The notes below the pieces were generated by a model. It saw only the letters and a list, made by a program, of their open reading frames with translations, was not told the origin of the DNA and searched no databases. 64,000 nucleotides of DNA, taken from positions 28,158,506 through 28,222,505 of the forward strand of contig NC_073694.1 in assembly GCF_029784165.1 (NCBI RefSeq), written 5' to 3'. Origin of the DNA: Wyeomyia smithii. Taxonomy: Eukaryota > Arthropoda > Insecta > Diptera > Culicidae. Shown in pieces: positions 1 through 12,200 of the stretch (its first letter is position 1; each line of letters begins with the position of its first letter). The translations under genes and the position numbers were made by a program.

Positions 1-228
1 AGTAATGTATTTGTCGAATAACATCAGCAGTTTCAATAGGGAACTTCGAAATAGGAATAATTCAAGACACTTTTTCACAATTATCAATTTTATTCTATCA
101 TGGCCAAAACTGGTGCTATGGCCAAAACCGGTGCTTCTACCCTACATGATATTTGTAGGAAATTTTCCTGGGAAAAACTCTTCTGAAGACCGTAAGGCGC
201 TACAATACTTGTAGAAACAGCCTTGTAG

Positions 229-528
229 ATTCACCCCAAACTGATTGAATGTCCGACGGACGGCTCACCATTGAAATTTTCCAGCAACACTGCTACAGCA
301 TGCTGCTATTACAAACTTACTTAAGTATGAGAAATAATTTGGCGTGGAATTAATTTTCAAAGTGTGATTTTTGCTCATAGTATCTTCGGGGAAGCCTCCA
401 AGATAAATTTAAGCGATATCATTTCTCATCACATGGTTGAATTTGCAACAGCAGCATGCTGCAGCAGTATTGCTAGTAAAATTCAATGGTGAGCCGTTCG
501 TCAGATATTCAATCAGTCTGGGGTGAAT
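229..528. mobile_element. Foldback MITE with about 85-bp inverted arms
   Basis: The first 85 bases or so (from ATTCACCCCAAACTGATTGA) are the near-perfect reverse complement of the last 85 (ending TCAGTCTGGGGTGAAT). The arms include matching AGCAGCATGCTG and ATTCAATGGTGAGCCG blocks. About 130 bp of AT-rich spacer without an ORF lies between the arms. This is the structure of a non-autonomous DNA element; the family was not identified and no clear target duplication was seen. Confidence 0.75.
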
Positions 529-2099
529 ATCTTTTTTCACAAGCAAGGTGGACATCTCTATAGATAAAGTTTTGAAAAAGTGGAGTGGAGTGTATGGAAG
601 CTTCTAAAATCGGGCGCAAATCGGGCGTTTCACCAGTCGATCTGAAAAGTTACACAGTTATTATGGGACCCATAAGAAACACGAAAACACGAAACACCCA
701 GTCTATTGCACATATATTAAATGAGAAGAACAATTTGTCTTTTCTTCTCAGAAAACCTCTAGAGTGCAGGAGAATATCTTGCACTGCGAAAATAACTGCT
801 CTCACACTAAAAAGCAAATTAACGCACATGCTAGAAGAGAACGACGAGCTTCCAGAAAGCACCGCGGTGAAATCTAAAATCTCTCTCTTGCGAGACAATG
901 AACTATGGTGTACTTTCTCACACGTATGGACATTACGCACAATAATAACACAGCAGAGCAGAGCGGTTATTTTTACGGTTTGTTCCTTGAGCATGGCAAA
1001 AGAGGAAAAGAGAGTGGGAGAAACAAAAATAGCCTGCGTTGCTCCTGCCGATCGAGTTTACTTATGTCGGATTCGTTTTTGCGGTTTAGCTACACGCCCG
1101 GGAGGTTTTTTTTCACTTTCCGGACTACTCGCCAGTGTACACTGTGGTGTACTTCTGCTTATTCTCTCTAGAGTGATTCACCCCTCTTGTTTCTCTCAGA
1201 TGAGGATTGAGCTGGAAGTGTGTTTGTCTCTCTGTAAGTGGTTGAGACACTTTGGAGGGCAGAAAGAAACAGTGTGGTGAAAGCATTGCTACACGCAGGC
1301 ACATACTGAAAGGACAGTGCGCGGTGAATTTTTCTCCGCTCTTTCCACATACTGAGGAGAATGACAATCATGCAAATGAATCGTAGAACAACTAATTCTC
1401 CGTAACTTTTCGAATGTCGCTAAAATATTACTGAAGTTTGAGCTTGAGCTTGAACGACTGCTTATTTCGGAGTTGCTCCTACAGAAGGAGCCCTCCGTGA
1501 TGGATCTCAGCTGATGAAGTTGCTCAAAGAATCACATATAGATGGCTGTTTGGGAATAATTTACAGTCTTCAATATTCAACAAATTAGTAGCTTCCGTTT
1601 TGTGTAGATTGACAATTGCGCCGGCTACGTCCTCACGATCGAGCTAGGGAAGAAAGGAAGGAAGTGTTACAATTGTTGTCGCCAAAGACCGAGTTTATGA
1701 ATTTTGAGAGCTACGAAGAGCTGAAGTTTTTGTGATTTACCGACTTTTTAGTTTAATTTGTATTTTATCAGTTGAATTTTTAGATTTGTGGTTGTGGGTG
1801 AATGAATACGTAGAGTTTAGACTCTTAATAATTTAGTTATACGCTTATTTTAATTCACCGGTTTGACGTAACTTTCATTAGTAGCAAATCAATCTTTAGT
1901 CAGCCAGTCTTAAGGGGCCTTACCTCTTAGTTGAACATTGTCAAATAAGACCTACGCGAACAAAGTCCAATGTTCTCCGAAACATAACACCGAAACTCTA
2001 AAAATGATCTTAAAAAGTGCTAAGTGACGCATTCGTATGAACAAGACATCCTCTGTTTATTTACCGACATTTTAGTAAATAATTAGTTTATTTTTCCTC
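529..2099. other. Gene-free stretch, no recognised feature
   Basis: Mixed-composition DNA of about 1.6 kb. A 231-codon open frame (585-1280, plus) overlaps a shorter one on the other strand, but neither resembles a known protein. The GC level around 1000-1300 is a little above the flanks, which would fit a decayed repeat. Nothing supports a gene. Confidence 0.4.
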
Positions 2100-2856
2100 T
2101 ACACGCAAAAGTTGGAGTGTGCGTAACCAGATTATTTATGAGCGAAATTAGCGCATTTACTGATTAAAATTGTATCCAGTACAACGCATGTGCGTTGGGC
2201 ATAACGCATTTGATGCTCTAGCGTATTTTGAACGTATTGCGCAGCTCCAAACCACTACACTTATAAAGCATCAGCCGATTTTCAGAAGGTTGGCATCGTT
2301 AGAACAGTGCAACCAGCAATCAATACTGATAAGTTGGGTACTGACTCCATTGAAGAAATTATTGTCTGATCGATTCACTTTCATGATTCAGGTCATTTGA
2401 AAACATCATTCAATCATTAACAATAAACAAAAACATACGATCAGTCCAAAACATTTTGCATTTAAATATGACTCTGGTTTCATTCACATGCGTTCGGTTC
2501 TGCGTTACTGGCACCAGCGTCAATAACTTCCGCGGCAACAAGGCTCGCCATTGGCTGTTTCGGTTGCTAACGATTTTTAGGGATGCACGAGCTGTTGATA
2601 CGCACCGGCTCGCGAAAGTAAAGAACGGTTTTTTGAGCGCCTCCAAACTGATCGTTCGCCCGAAGCCGAAGTTTACCGAGACATTACGATTTTTGTGTAT
2701 ATCAGAATATGTATCTCTGATTTTGATCTCTGTCAATGTATTCCTTGTACAACTTTTGCGTTATGCGTATTACCCATTGGTTGTGCGAAGTCAGAGCAAA
2801 TTCTGTGCGAATTGAAAGGACACATTGGATGATTAAAGCTTGAACTTTTGCGTGTA
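2100..2856. mobile_element. Putative 757-bp TIR element
   Basis: Begins TACACGCAAAAGTT and ends with its reverse complement AACTTTTGCGTGTA. Subterminal blocks rich in CGCATAACG-like words also recur in inverted orientation near 2190-2215 and 2757-2790. The 108- and 119-codon frames inside run on opposite strands and resemble nothing known, so the element looks non-autonomous. The boundaries are inferred from the TIRs only. Confidence 0.5.
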
Positions 2857-3164
2857 CCCTCAACCAAAAATACATACGAAACAGATCTGTATGAATCTAC
2901 CTCTACACTTCGATGATCAAAGCAAAAATATAATACAGCGCCGCCTACATGTCAAAAAACAATTGCAGTTGAGCATATAGTATGCCAACGCAAACAACTC
3001 GAACAGAAAAAAAATCTAAATAAATAATATCACTTAACTCGCACGAAATCCTCCTAAGGTTGTATATTCCGATAGTTCTGTTATTTGAAACACCAACACT
3101 AGTAATTTTAGATGAGTTCACCATTTATTTTCGCGCAAAAACACACATGTAATGAAGAAATAAC

Positions 3165-4240
3165 GTGGAAATAAAAACGCGCACAAACAATCGGCCTTGT
3201 TGCCAGTTTTCTCATCATCACGAAGTCGTTGAAATGTTGTCGAAAAACTATCAAAGTTATAAAAACTTATCAACAGGTTTGCAACGCATCGTCAAGGTAT
3301 CGAAGACTGCAAACTGCAAATACAGAAGCAAACTTCGAAATACCTTTCAAAATCATAGAGACCGAACGCGAAGTTTGGGAACAAGGTGGCCCGAATATCC
3401 GACAAGGCTCTGTCGTCTTTTACACAGATGGCTCAAAAATGAATGATTCAACCGGAGCAGGTATAAATGGTCCTGGGATAAGTATCTCGATACCAATGGG
3501 CCGTTGGCATACAGTGTTCCAGGCCGAAATATTTGCAATTTATGAATGTGCACAAGTCTGTTTGACTAGGAAATACAGGCATGCTAACATATGCATTTTT
3601 TCTGATAGCCAAGCAGCACTTAACGCACTAAAAGCCTTCACATGAACCTCTAAGGGGAGTGCATCCTTTCACTGAAACAGCTGGCAGAAAGGAACCAAGT
3701 ATGGTTTTACTGGGTTCCTGGTCACTGCGGAGTGGAAGGCAATGAAAAAGCCGATTGGCTAGCTAGACAGGGGTCATGTACCGATTTCATTGGCCCAGAA
3801 CCGTTCTGTGGAGTGTCATCAAGCAGAAAGCAGAATTGAAAACCTGGGAACATAGGACTATACAAGAGAACTAGATATGCTCAGTAGGGCTACGCCAGTC
3901 TAAACGCTTTATAAAACCAAGCGTCAAGAAAAGCCAGCAATTGCTTAGTTTAAATAAAAAGGGACTAAGAACAATTACCGGACTGTTTACAGGACACTGT
4001 CCAAGTAAGCATCACCTGAAACAAATTGGTCAGTCAGATGACGAAATTTGTCGTCTCCGCGGGTTCGAATGTGAAACCGCAGAACATTTGCTCTGCCACT
4101 GCAGTGCACTAATACAGCGCAGAATAAGAGCTTCTGGAAAAGGAACTTTGGAGCCTTTTGAGGTCTGGTCTGCGAATCCTAATGAGGTAATACATTTCAT
4201 ACGAAATTCAGTGCAACAGTCAACAATTCTTCAATAAAGA
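3165..4240 (+). mobile_element. Decayed non-LTR retrotransposon: RNase H and C-terminal zinc-knuckle region
   Basis: Only the 3' part of a LINE-type polyprotein remains. The RNase H signature can be followed in order: FYTDGSK (about 3418), FQAEIFAIYECA (about 3520), FSDSQAAL (about 3600) and VPGHCGVEGNEKADWLARQG (about 3713), which supply the acidic and histidine residues of the fold. After a frame change, 3941-4237 encodes the usual C-terminal part with a Cys/His knuckle (C-R-L-R-G-F-E-C ... H-L-L-C-H-C). The frame is broken at least twice (stop after AFT at 3645, frame changes near 3660 and 3840), so it is a dead copy. An RNase H places it among I-group elements (I, Loa or Outcast type). 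A related copy lies inverted at 38940-39900. Confidence 0.8.
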
Positions 4241-4242
4241 TT

Positions 4243-4984
4243 TTACGACCAAAACAAACCCGCCGAGACCGAATTAAGCACCACGTTTTTACAGCTAGAG
4301 GAATATTCCGGTCTATATATCCCTAGCCATTCATTCACAAACATGACAGAAACAATTACAAACCTACCTAACGCGACAATATCGTTCACAAACGAAAAAA
4401 CGAACGATTTTAAACGAGAATAAACAAATTTATGTGAACGATATTCAGCGCAAGTGGTGAGAGTTGTCATGTTGAGTACAGTCTCTTACAGGAGTATCCA
4501 AATGAGAGTAATTTTTACTTATATACTCTCTCACAGCAGTACCCGAAAATAGGAAAATTTTTCACTGGATTCTCGGATTGCAACCGCATAGGTTACAAAG
4601 GTCGCAAGAGGCGCAAGGCTTAAAATATAATTCAATATGCCAAAAATTGAAAAAATAGCAGAGAAAAAAAAAGTTACAGGAGTTTTTGATAGTCATTGAA
4701 ATCTTAATATTTTCAATATAAAAAGTCCTCGAAAAGTGAAAAAGAAAGTTATAAAAAAACTCAATATATGAACATATCGTAAAAAAATTCTTTTTTCCTC
4801 TGTGTGGACTCATCACTGCGATATTTTGATCTATTGTGATATTGCCCAGGTGTTTTCTGTACTCCGCACTTCATATTATTAGCAGTATCATTATTGAGGT
4901 GAATGATACGCTTTTTTTTTATTCATATCCGTGCTTGTGTGTGAGAGTTTACCCTTTCATTTCAAGCTTACTGCTCTACTATAC
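4243..4984. other. AT-rich, gene-free
   Basis: About 740 bp with long A and T runs. No coding frame with recognisable similarity and no clear repeat structure was seen. Confidence 0.4.
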
Positions 4985-5465
4985 CGCCGAGCCTCTTTTC
5001 TATCCTACCAATATCGCCAATTACAATTCCCTGAACTGAGGCTACACCTAACGTTCCTCTTTGGCCAGGTTGATTCTAAAAGGGACTTTTTATGTCAAGA
5101 GGAAGGAGTCTTATCGAAACCTCGTTCCTCGTGCCAATATCGCCAATTACAATTCTCTGTAGAGGGTAAATTTTTCTGAAATCAGTTTTATTATAAGAAG
5201 GACTTATTTTGTCAAGAGGAAGGAGTCTTATCGAACCTTGTTCCTCCTACCAACACCGCGTCACAATCACAATTCCCTGAAGAGGCACTCAATGTTACAC
5301 CTCTGGTCAGGTTTATTATAAGTAGGACTTATATTTTTGTCAAGAGGAAGGAGTCTTACCGAAACCTCGGTCCTCCAGCCAAGACCGCGTCACAATTACA
5401 ATTCCCTGAAGAGAACTATTTTATACGTTACTCATAACAGTTTTATTATAAGAAGGACTTTTTTG
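4985..5465. repeat. Tandem array of four about 117-128-bp units
   Basis: The block GTCAAGAGGAAGGAGTCTTA recurs at about 5094, 5211 and 5339, with a diverged fourth start at 5464. Each unit also carries a CAATTACAATTCCCTGAAGAG-like block (5137-5160, 5267-5284, 5395-5414) and TTTTATTATAAGAAGGACTT. A single related unit occurs far away at about 63465-63575, so this is a dispersed family that is tandem here. The array abuts the SINE head at 5471-5665. Confidence 0.75.
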
Positions 5466-5470
5466 TTAGG

Positions 5471-5665
5471 TTGAAAGTCAGCAAGGGTACTATAGAATTC
5501 AGCTTGAAGGAAGGGTATGTAGTAGAGAGCCTGAGAATGAACTGGAATGAACCCATGTTAAAGTGCTTCGGCAACCAAATGGCCTGATTCTACTAAGATT
5601 CGAACCCACGACCACTCGCTTATCAAAGCGGACTCTGTAGCCTTGCGGCTACGAAGCTCTCTCAT
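5471..5665 (-). repeat. tRNA-derived SINE head, minus strand
   Basis: On the minus strand GGGTTCGAATC (5607-5597) is a good Pol III B box. About 45 nt upstream of it, CTTCGTAGCCGCAAGGCTACA gives an A-box-like and anticodon-arm-like region. There is no acceptor-stem partner after the T arm, so it is not a functional tRNA. The downstream body runs directly into the tandem array at 4985-5465, suggesting a composite SINE. Confidence 0.65.
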
Positions 5666-5670
5666 CGTAA

Positions 5671-8600
5671 AAATTAGAAGCCGTTATGTTATGTTTAGAG
5701 GACTTACAAAATCACACGAAACCTTGTTGGTTAACAACAAAAAGTAATCAAAAAGGTAAATTTGTGCTGGTGTCCCAAATTTTTCATTAATTTAATTATA
5801 GTAAAAAATATTAGCATGCGTTTTAACATGCAAAAAAGTTTAACACTCATATGAACGTCATAAAAAATATTTCAAAAAATAAAAAGTGAAAGTCAAACAT
5901 CAGTCAGAGAGTTGTTGGAAAGTCTCAAAAAATCATAAGAATCTCATATGAAATTGTCATTAGAAGGTTATCAAAAATACATAACAAATTGTTAAAAAAT
6001 AGCGAAAGTCGTTCACTCACTGTTGAAAATCGCCAAGAAGGTTATAAAAAAACAGTTTCGCAGAAAATGAAAAACGTTATGGAATTACTACACATCTGGT
6101 GAAAAAATGTAAAACAAATTAATTGATTGAATGAAACTTAAAAAAGAGACTGCCTATAATCGCATACCAGTCCCACCTGCATTCTTGTCGTTCTTATAGA
6201 AAAGCTATGGTAAATGTCAATCTCATTATATCATGTCGAAAATATGGGAATAAACCACGCTCAACAGCTGAAATAATTTAAGCAAGAAAAGTACCTTTAC
6301 GCGCTGTTTTCTGTTGATGAAAATAAAAAGATGGGACTGATATGCGATTATAGGCAGTATATGCGATTAGTAACTTTAAAGGTAATGAATAACTTTCCTT
6401 ATTGCTGCAATGTGTTTAATCGACAAAATTACGCATTTTTGCATTGTCGTGCAAAAGCATTGTCGTGCAAAAGAATCACTTTGTCGTGTCTTTTCTTTTA
6501 TTGTGGTTGTTTCTCCTTCATCGCTTGGCTCAAACGCATCATTTGTCGCCAGTTTCGAATCCAATTCTGCGTCCACCAGTTTTTCATAGCTCCAGGACAC
6601 TCCATATTTTATACGTCGAAATCACCATTCTCGTAGTATTAAAAACCATTCACAGAAAGTTTTTTCCCTTATGCAGTCTTTATCGTATGGTTCAACAATC
6701 ATTTGACGTGCCTCTTCTGCTCTGCTTTTCAGATGTAATTTTTCAATTTTTTCAATTTTTCATTTATTTTTTCAATTTTTTATTTATCAAAATAGGTAGA
6801 AAACAATGAAACGTTAAATAACATGGTTAAGCAATCGAAAAGCTATTGTCAAATCTAAAAAAAAAAACATAATATCGTCGAAAAATTGAAAGAAAATCGT
6901 GAAAAGTCAACGTCTTCACGCCAAAAGCACGTTGAAAATTGTTCTTTTTTAGAAAAAAAAATTTGTAATATGAAACAAGAACCCTGCTCAAAACTTATTG
7001 AGAAATGTTAAGCCCAAACCAGTTCGGGGATATTTTCATTCTTCTTCTATGATTACCCAATCGGCACAAGAGTCACAAATAAAATAGGACTTTTTTCTTA
7101 CAATTGTCCCCCGAACGTTTTAAAAATAATATGGAAATAGTTTTTGTAATTGAGTAACCATTACTTTTTATAGAAAAATTTGTGTTTATTTTCTTACAAA
7201 AGACACTAAAGCTATGATCAAAATACAAATATTTCTTTTATTTTGTTTCCGTGATCGTTGAACTACAATTTATTTATTTTTCTCTGAAAAGTCACAGACG
7301 AAATTATTTCACTTGTAAAACGAAAGTATTTTTTCCATTATGTAGTCACGGTGATAATTTGAAGTACAAATGGCTTTTTGTCTTAGCATAGTCACCAAGA
7401 AATTAAAAGGTACATTCAAATTTTTCTGACAAATGCACAGTGACTTTTAATAGAAATAGTTTCCCAGTTAGTCACCGTGACTTTTGTAAGGAAACATATG
7501 CCAAATGTTGTCATTGAAGAATATGAGATTTTTCTGAAAGTTCCGCGGGATTTTAGTAACTACCCTTTTTAAGCAAGTAACAAAAAAAATAGTTAACTAT
7601 TTAATAAGGTTACATATTCCCTGAAACTAACGTTAGATTGGGATTGTCTCAAATGAGTCCCCGTATCAGTTGATCTTTATTGAAGAATCAAAATGATCAC
7701 CAAGAATATTTGGTGACGAACACCTGAAGTTTGTTGGTTCACTAAAATGGGGGGTATACTTGCTAAAAGCGGCGAAAGTAGTCCATTATAAAATTAAACC
7801 ATAATATGATTTAGACGTTTTCCTTGAAAATTTCCATGTATTTCGTAGCAAGATCACAACAGGAGTCACTCATAAACAGACATTTGCCTTAAGAGATCAA
7901 CAAAATTATTTTTTCGTGTTTCTGAAATATTAAAAATTTTACGAATACTATCTAAAATCTAATTTTTTTTAAGGGCGTGAAAATTTTAAGGGGTAGGCAA
8001 TATACTTTCTCCATGAAAATGGGATTGCATTTGTAAATAGCTGTTGGCATTTATCGAATTTTTCACTTGTTCTATGTTATTACTTATATACACACAATCA
8101 ATCATTTCTAAATTTCATCGACGAAATAAAAAAACACTAAAACAGCAATGTTCGTGAGTTGGTCACGAATAGTATGTTTTATTTAAGAACTTTGTCACGA
8201 AAAATATTCTCGAATGTGTTGATAAAAATATGTCTCGCGGTGACAATTTAAAAAAAATAGAAATGTTTCTAGTTTTTCCTATAAATATCAACAAGTTAAA
8301 AATATGTAAATGTAGAAAATTTCTAACAAACCACTTTGTGACAATTACTAAAAGTTTGTATAAGGCTCTAAGCCCCGCCTTTTCGACGCTTTTTCAGCAT
8401 TTCTGACCATTTACAGAACATATTTTTCATACGAATATGAATCTTCTCTTAAAGGTCACCAACATGTCATTTGTGCGGACTGGGTAATAACTGTAATTTC
8501 AGGAATTACTGAACATTCATTTGTATGCAAGTTACAATCGTCTTGCATACAAATTTTCATTGAAGATATTGCTTTCTTTTATCTCTCTCCCTCTTGGCTA

Positions 8601-8964
8601 GCTTTGATAACCTTAAACATGAAAACAATTAAAAATTTTTATCGGCCTAAGGGGTCGTCCATAAATTTGGCAGGGGTTTAAAGGAAGAGAATGTATTCAA
8701 ATTTCTTTCTATTGAACCCCCCGAGAAAATTCAACATAAGATTTAAAAATTTGAAAGAAAAAGCAAACGTTCACAAAGACCTTTTGCACTAAATGAAAAT
8801 GATTAAAGTAGATTACAGGAAAAAAACGCTCCTAAGTGTCTAATTTTCTTCCCAATTATCAAAAACCCGTCGAGCAAGGCTTTCTCACACTCGAACATCC
8901 GCTGTGAATGCTTCAGTAAATCGAACTAATGAGCGATTTGAACTCTCTTTTCTCTAATGCGTAG
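5671..8964. other. AT-rich gene-free region upstream of the first visible mGluR exon
   Basis: About 3.3 kb, probably the intron before the first visible mGluR exon, since that exon starts at a 3' splice site. It holds T- and A-rich low-complexity runs (for example 6735-6785) and, between about 7290 and 8345, many GTCAC/GTGAC words. The block GGGGTCGTCCATAAATTTGG (8651-8670) resembles the end of a dispersed repeat. I found no exon for the receptor's signal peptide here. Confidence 0.45.
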
Positions 8965-9222
8965 GTTCGCGAGCACTACGGCATCCAACGGTCGGAGGTG
9001 ACGTTTAAAACCATCGACGAAATCAATCACAACCCATCGCTGCTGCCCAACATCACCCTCGGGGTGGAAATTCGGGACTCGTGCTGGTATGCTCCGGTGG
9101 CCCTGCAGCAGAGTATCGAGCTGATAAGAGACTCGATTTCGCCTCCGTCCGGTGCTAATAATCCTACCCCGAGGGGTGGTGGTGCGAATCCAGTGGGTTA
9201 TGTGCCGGAGGATATCTGCTGG
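8965..9222 (+). CDS. mGluR exon (first visible): ligand-binding lobe 1
   Basis: Follows TGCGTAG and ends before GTAGGT; 86 codons, phase 0 at both ends. It starts VREHYGIQRSEV and contains LPNITLGVEIRDSCW, a hallmark of group-I mGluRs. The Y and R of HYGIQR are the lobe-1 ligand contacts. The 3' part is a Gly/Pro/Asn-rich loop (PPSGANNPTPRGGGANP) at the variable lobe-1 loop of the family. The first exon or exons, with the signal peptide, must lie further upstream. Confidence 0.92.
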
Positions 9223-12200
9223 GTAGGTGATGAAACGGCAGGCTTTAAATTAATTTCCCATGTGATTTGAGTTTTTTTTCTCTTTTGTCTTCTCGACCAG
9301 GCCATGAGTCAAAATAACACGCACGGTTACGGTGGGAGCAACAACAAGTCACAAAAATTTCGACGAACGTTGGTGGGAGTTATTGGACCCGGATCCAGTT
9401 CGGTGGCCCTTCAGGTATCTGCGTCTACTAATTGTCACGTATTGTAGAGATTTAACGAAACGTAAACAATCAATTAAAACCGTTTTGTATTGCCTTCTAC
9501 GGGCACACGTTTGTTTACCGTTCAACAGGTTCAAAACTTGTTGCAACTTTTTTCGATCCCACAAATCGGCTACTCGACCACATCGAAAGATCTCTCCGAT
9601 AAGGCACGTTACAGTACCTTCATGCGGGTTGTCCCCTCGGACTACTACCAGGCCCAGGTGATGGTGGACGTGGTGCGGCAGTTTAATTGGACCTACGTTT
9701 CTGCCATCAACACCGATGGTAAGTGCTGATGTATGCCAATTTGGATGACAGGATATGTTTACTGTCCTTGTGTTCTGTACCAGTTCTAAACTGTTGAACC
9801 GTAACGTTTGCAGAAAATTACGGCCAGTCGGGAATTCAGGCGTTCCGTGAGCTAGCGGAAAAGCATGGCGTTTGTATAGCGAGGGAAGATTCGGTAACTG
9901 GATGCATACTGTTTGATCCTATGTTTTTGTCGATTTAATATTTTACTAATAATTTAGATTCTGAGTAACGCAGACGACGAATCGTTCTCCGATGTGCTGC
10001 GTAATATTGAGCAGGATCTCAATGCGAATGTGGTGGTGTGCTTCTGCGAGGGAATGACTGTGCGCGGACTGCTGAAGGCAATGGAACGGCTCAACATGAC
10101 CGACAGGTTTCTGCTGATCGGAAGCGACGGCTGGGCCGATAGAGCCGATGTCGTGCAGAACTACGAACGTCAGGCGTTGGGTTCGATTTCGATACGCATT
10201 CACAGCCCGTACGTAAAGTCGTTCGATAATTACTACTTCTCGTTGAATCCGTTCACCAACAAGAGGAATCCGTGGTTTCAGGAGTTCTGGGAGGTACGTT
10301 ATATAGTAGAAAAAGTTGTCAATAACTCCATTACGAAACTGTCAAGAAATTTATGCCAAAAATCGTGTGAAAGTTCAAAAATTGAAAAATTATTCAAGTT
10401 GCAAGAAATTCATTAAGAATATCATGAAAATCGTAAAAACATTTCAAAAATTCGTGATTAATAAAAAGAATAAAATTGTTTCCGCTAGGCTTCCAAATTC
10501 AATAAATATTTACTAGAAAACATAAAGTCAGCTTCCTCGATGTTGTTTGAAAGTTGTTCCTCATCTCCATCAGCTATGGGAGGCAGCCAACTTAATCAGA
10601 TTTTCATCCACCATGCTTCTAAAATAATGTTCACTGCATACTTTTACAATTCAACTATTTCAGACCAAATTCAACTGTCGACTGCCCGTTAATGAAGCAA
10701 CGCTAAACGACGGACTGCAGCAAGGATTTGCCAGTGAAGCAAAGTCGGTTTGCACAGGTAAGGTTCCTACAGGGATGTTGTTTTCGCAATTACAACCAAA
10801 TTTGCGATTAATTAGTGCCCGGAAAATCAAATCAAACTTCGAGTTTTCTGCAGCAGGAAATAATCCGAAAAATTTCGACCCACCAAATGTTTTAAATGAA
10901 AACCTGCTTTATTCTGGCCGGAAAAATCTGCTCCATTCAAATCTTACAAATCTTACAAATCTTATGGCAGAGCTGCATGCCACCACGGGTCGGCGCGTGG
11001 CGACCGCCGAGGTCACGTTACATGAGGGCGACCGCTGACAGTACCTAACAGCCCTGGACCAGCAGCGGGAGATTGCTTAGGGGTGGTGAGGGTCGGACAC
11101 TGGGCCGTCGACTCCTCGTAAATGCCACAATTACCCGGAAGCATCTCTGACGGAGCGAGTAGTGCCGCTCCCATCAACCAAATGCACTCCCCCGCCCATT
11201 GGGGCCGACACCAGTAAGGTCCCAATTATGGCAACTGGCAGCGAACGAAACGGATTCGAGTCGGATACGCTAAGGAACCACGACCAAGGGCTGGCACCTG
11301 CATCGAGCTCCCTTAGTAAAGTCGCGTGACAGCGGCTTGAAACGGCGAGATGGTACCCGGTGCAGGGGTCTCCGTCCCGTAAAACCTGGCAGGCCTTCCA
11401 GTACGTTCCGCGTCCATTGCCTGGTGGGAATCAGGCAGAGAAGGATCAGATGGGGGGGAACTAGTCCTAGGACAAGATGCCCCTTTCCTGACTTACGCGG
11501 GCGGGGGCGTGATAGTGCTCATAAGGTACTATGGCGACCCCCCTTACCCATGGCCTCACTGCTTCGGCATAGATTACCATGGGACCATACAAGCGACTTC
11601 TCATCTATGGACAAGGATAGCGGCTGGAAGGGGGACCCAATTAACAAAAATGAGCTCGAAGAACCCAAAAGAGACGGGTGCGGAGGGGTTACCAAATCCC
11701 TTCGCACGAGGTGGCATCCAGCGGTCTCCGCAGAAGAAGGCGGAGACGGATGCGGCGAAGTCTGGAGGTGGAAAAACGGCGAATCCGTCGGTGTCCACAC
11801 CAGACATCTCGGTGGACGGTCCCTTGCTAGTCAAGGCCGTCGAAAGGTGCATGGACACGCGGCCAAGAGTGGCGGCGCTGTCTGAACAACTCGATGCCAT
11901 AATCGAGTTCTCGGCGAATAGGCGAAACATCGCTGGCGACCTGAAGCAGAGCCTCCTCCTGCTTCGGAGCACCATTGATGAAGCCAGAAAGGAGCACGAA
12001 GAACTCGTAGCTCGGGTGAAGGCGGCCGAGAAAGCGGCCAGGACCGGGAGGGCGACTGCATCTAAAGAGGTGCAGACAGACGCCCCCTCGTTCGCGTCGG
12101 TCTGCTCCACGGGGCAGGTCGCTAAGCGAACGAGGCAGTCCCCGGGGGAAACGGCCCCCGGGAACACCAAGAAACGATTGGTCGTGCTACTCCCACGGGA

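Noticed and set aside
585..1280. 231-codon open frame on the plus strand
   Set aside because: No domain or family pattern, a competing open frame on the other strand, and it lies in repeat-rich DNA. Length alone does not support a gene.
2456..2815. 119-codon frame inside the TIR element
   Set aside because: No similarity to transposases or other proteins, and an equally long frame lies on the opposite strand.
5590..5665. Possible tRNA gene on the minus strand
   Set aside because: A good B box and arm-like sequence exist, but no acceptor stem can pair, and the body continues into repeat units. Best read as a SINE head.
10775..11038. 87-codon frame starting inside the direct repeat
   Set aside because: It runs from mGluR intron sequence into the LINE 5'UTR; chance frame at the junction.
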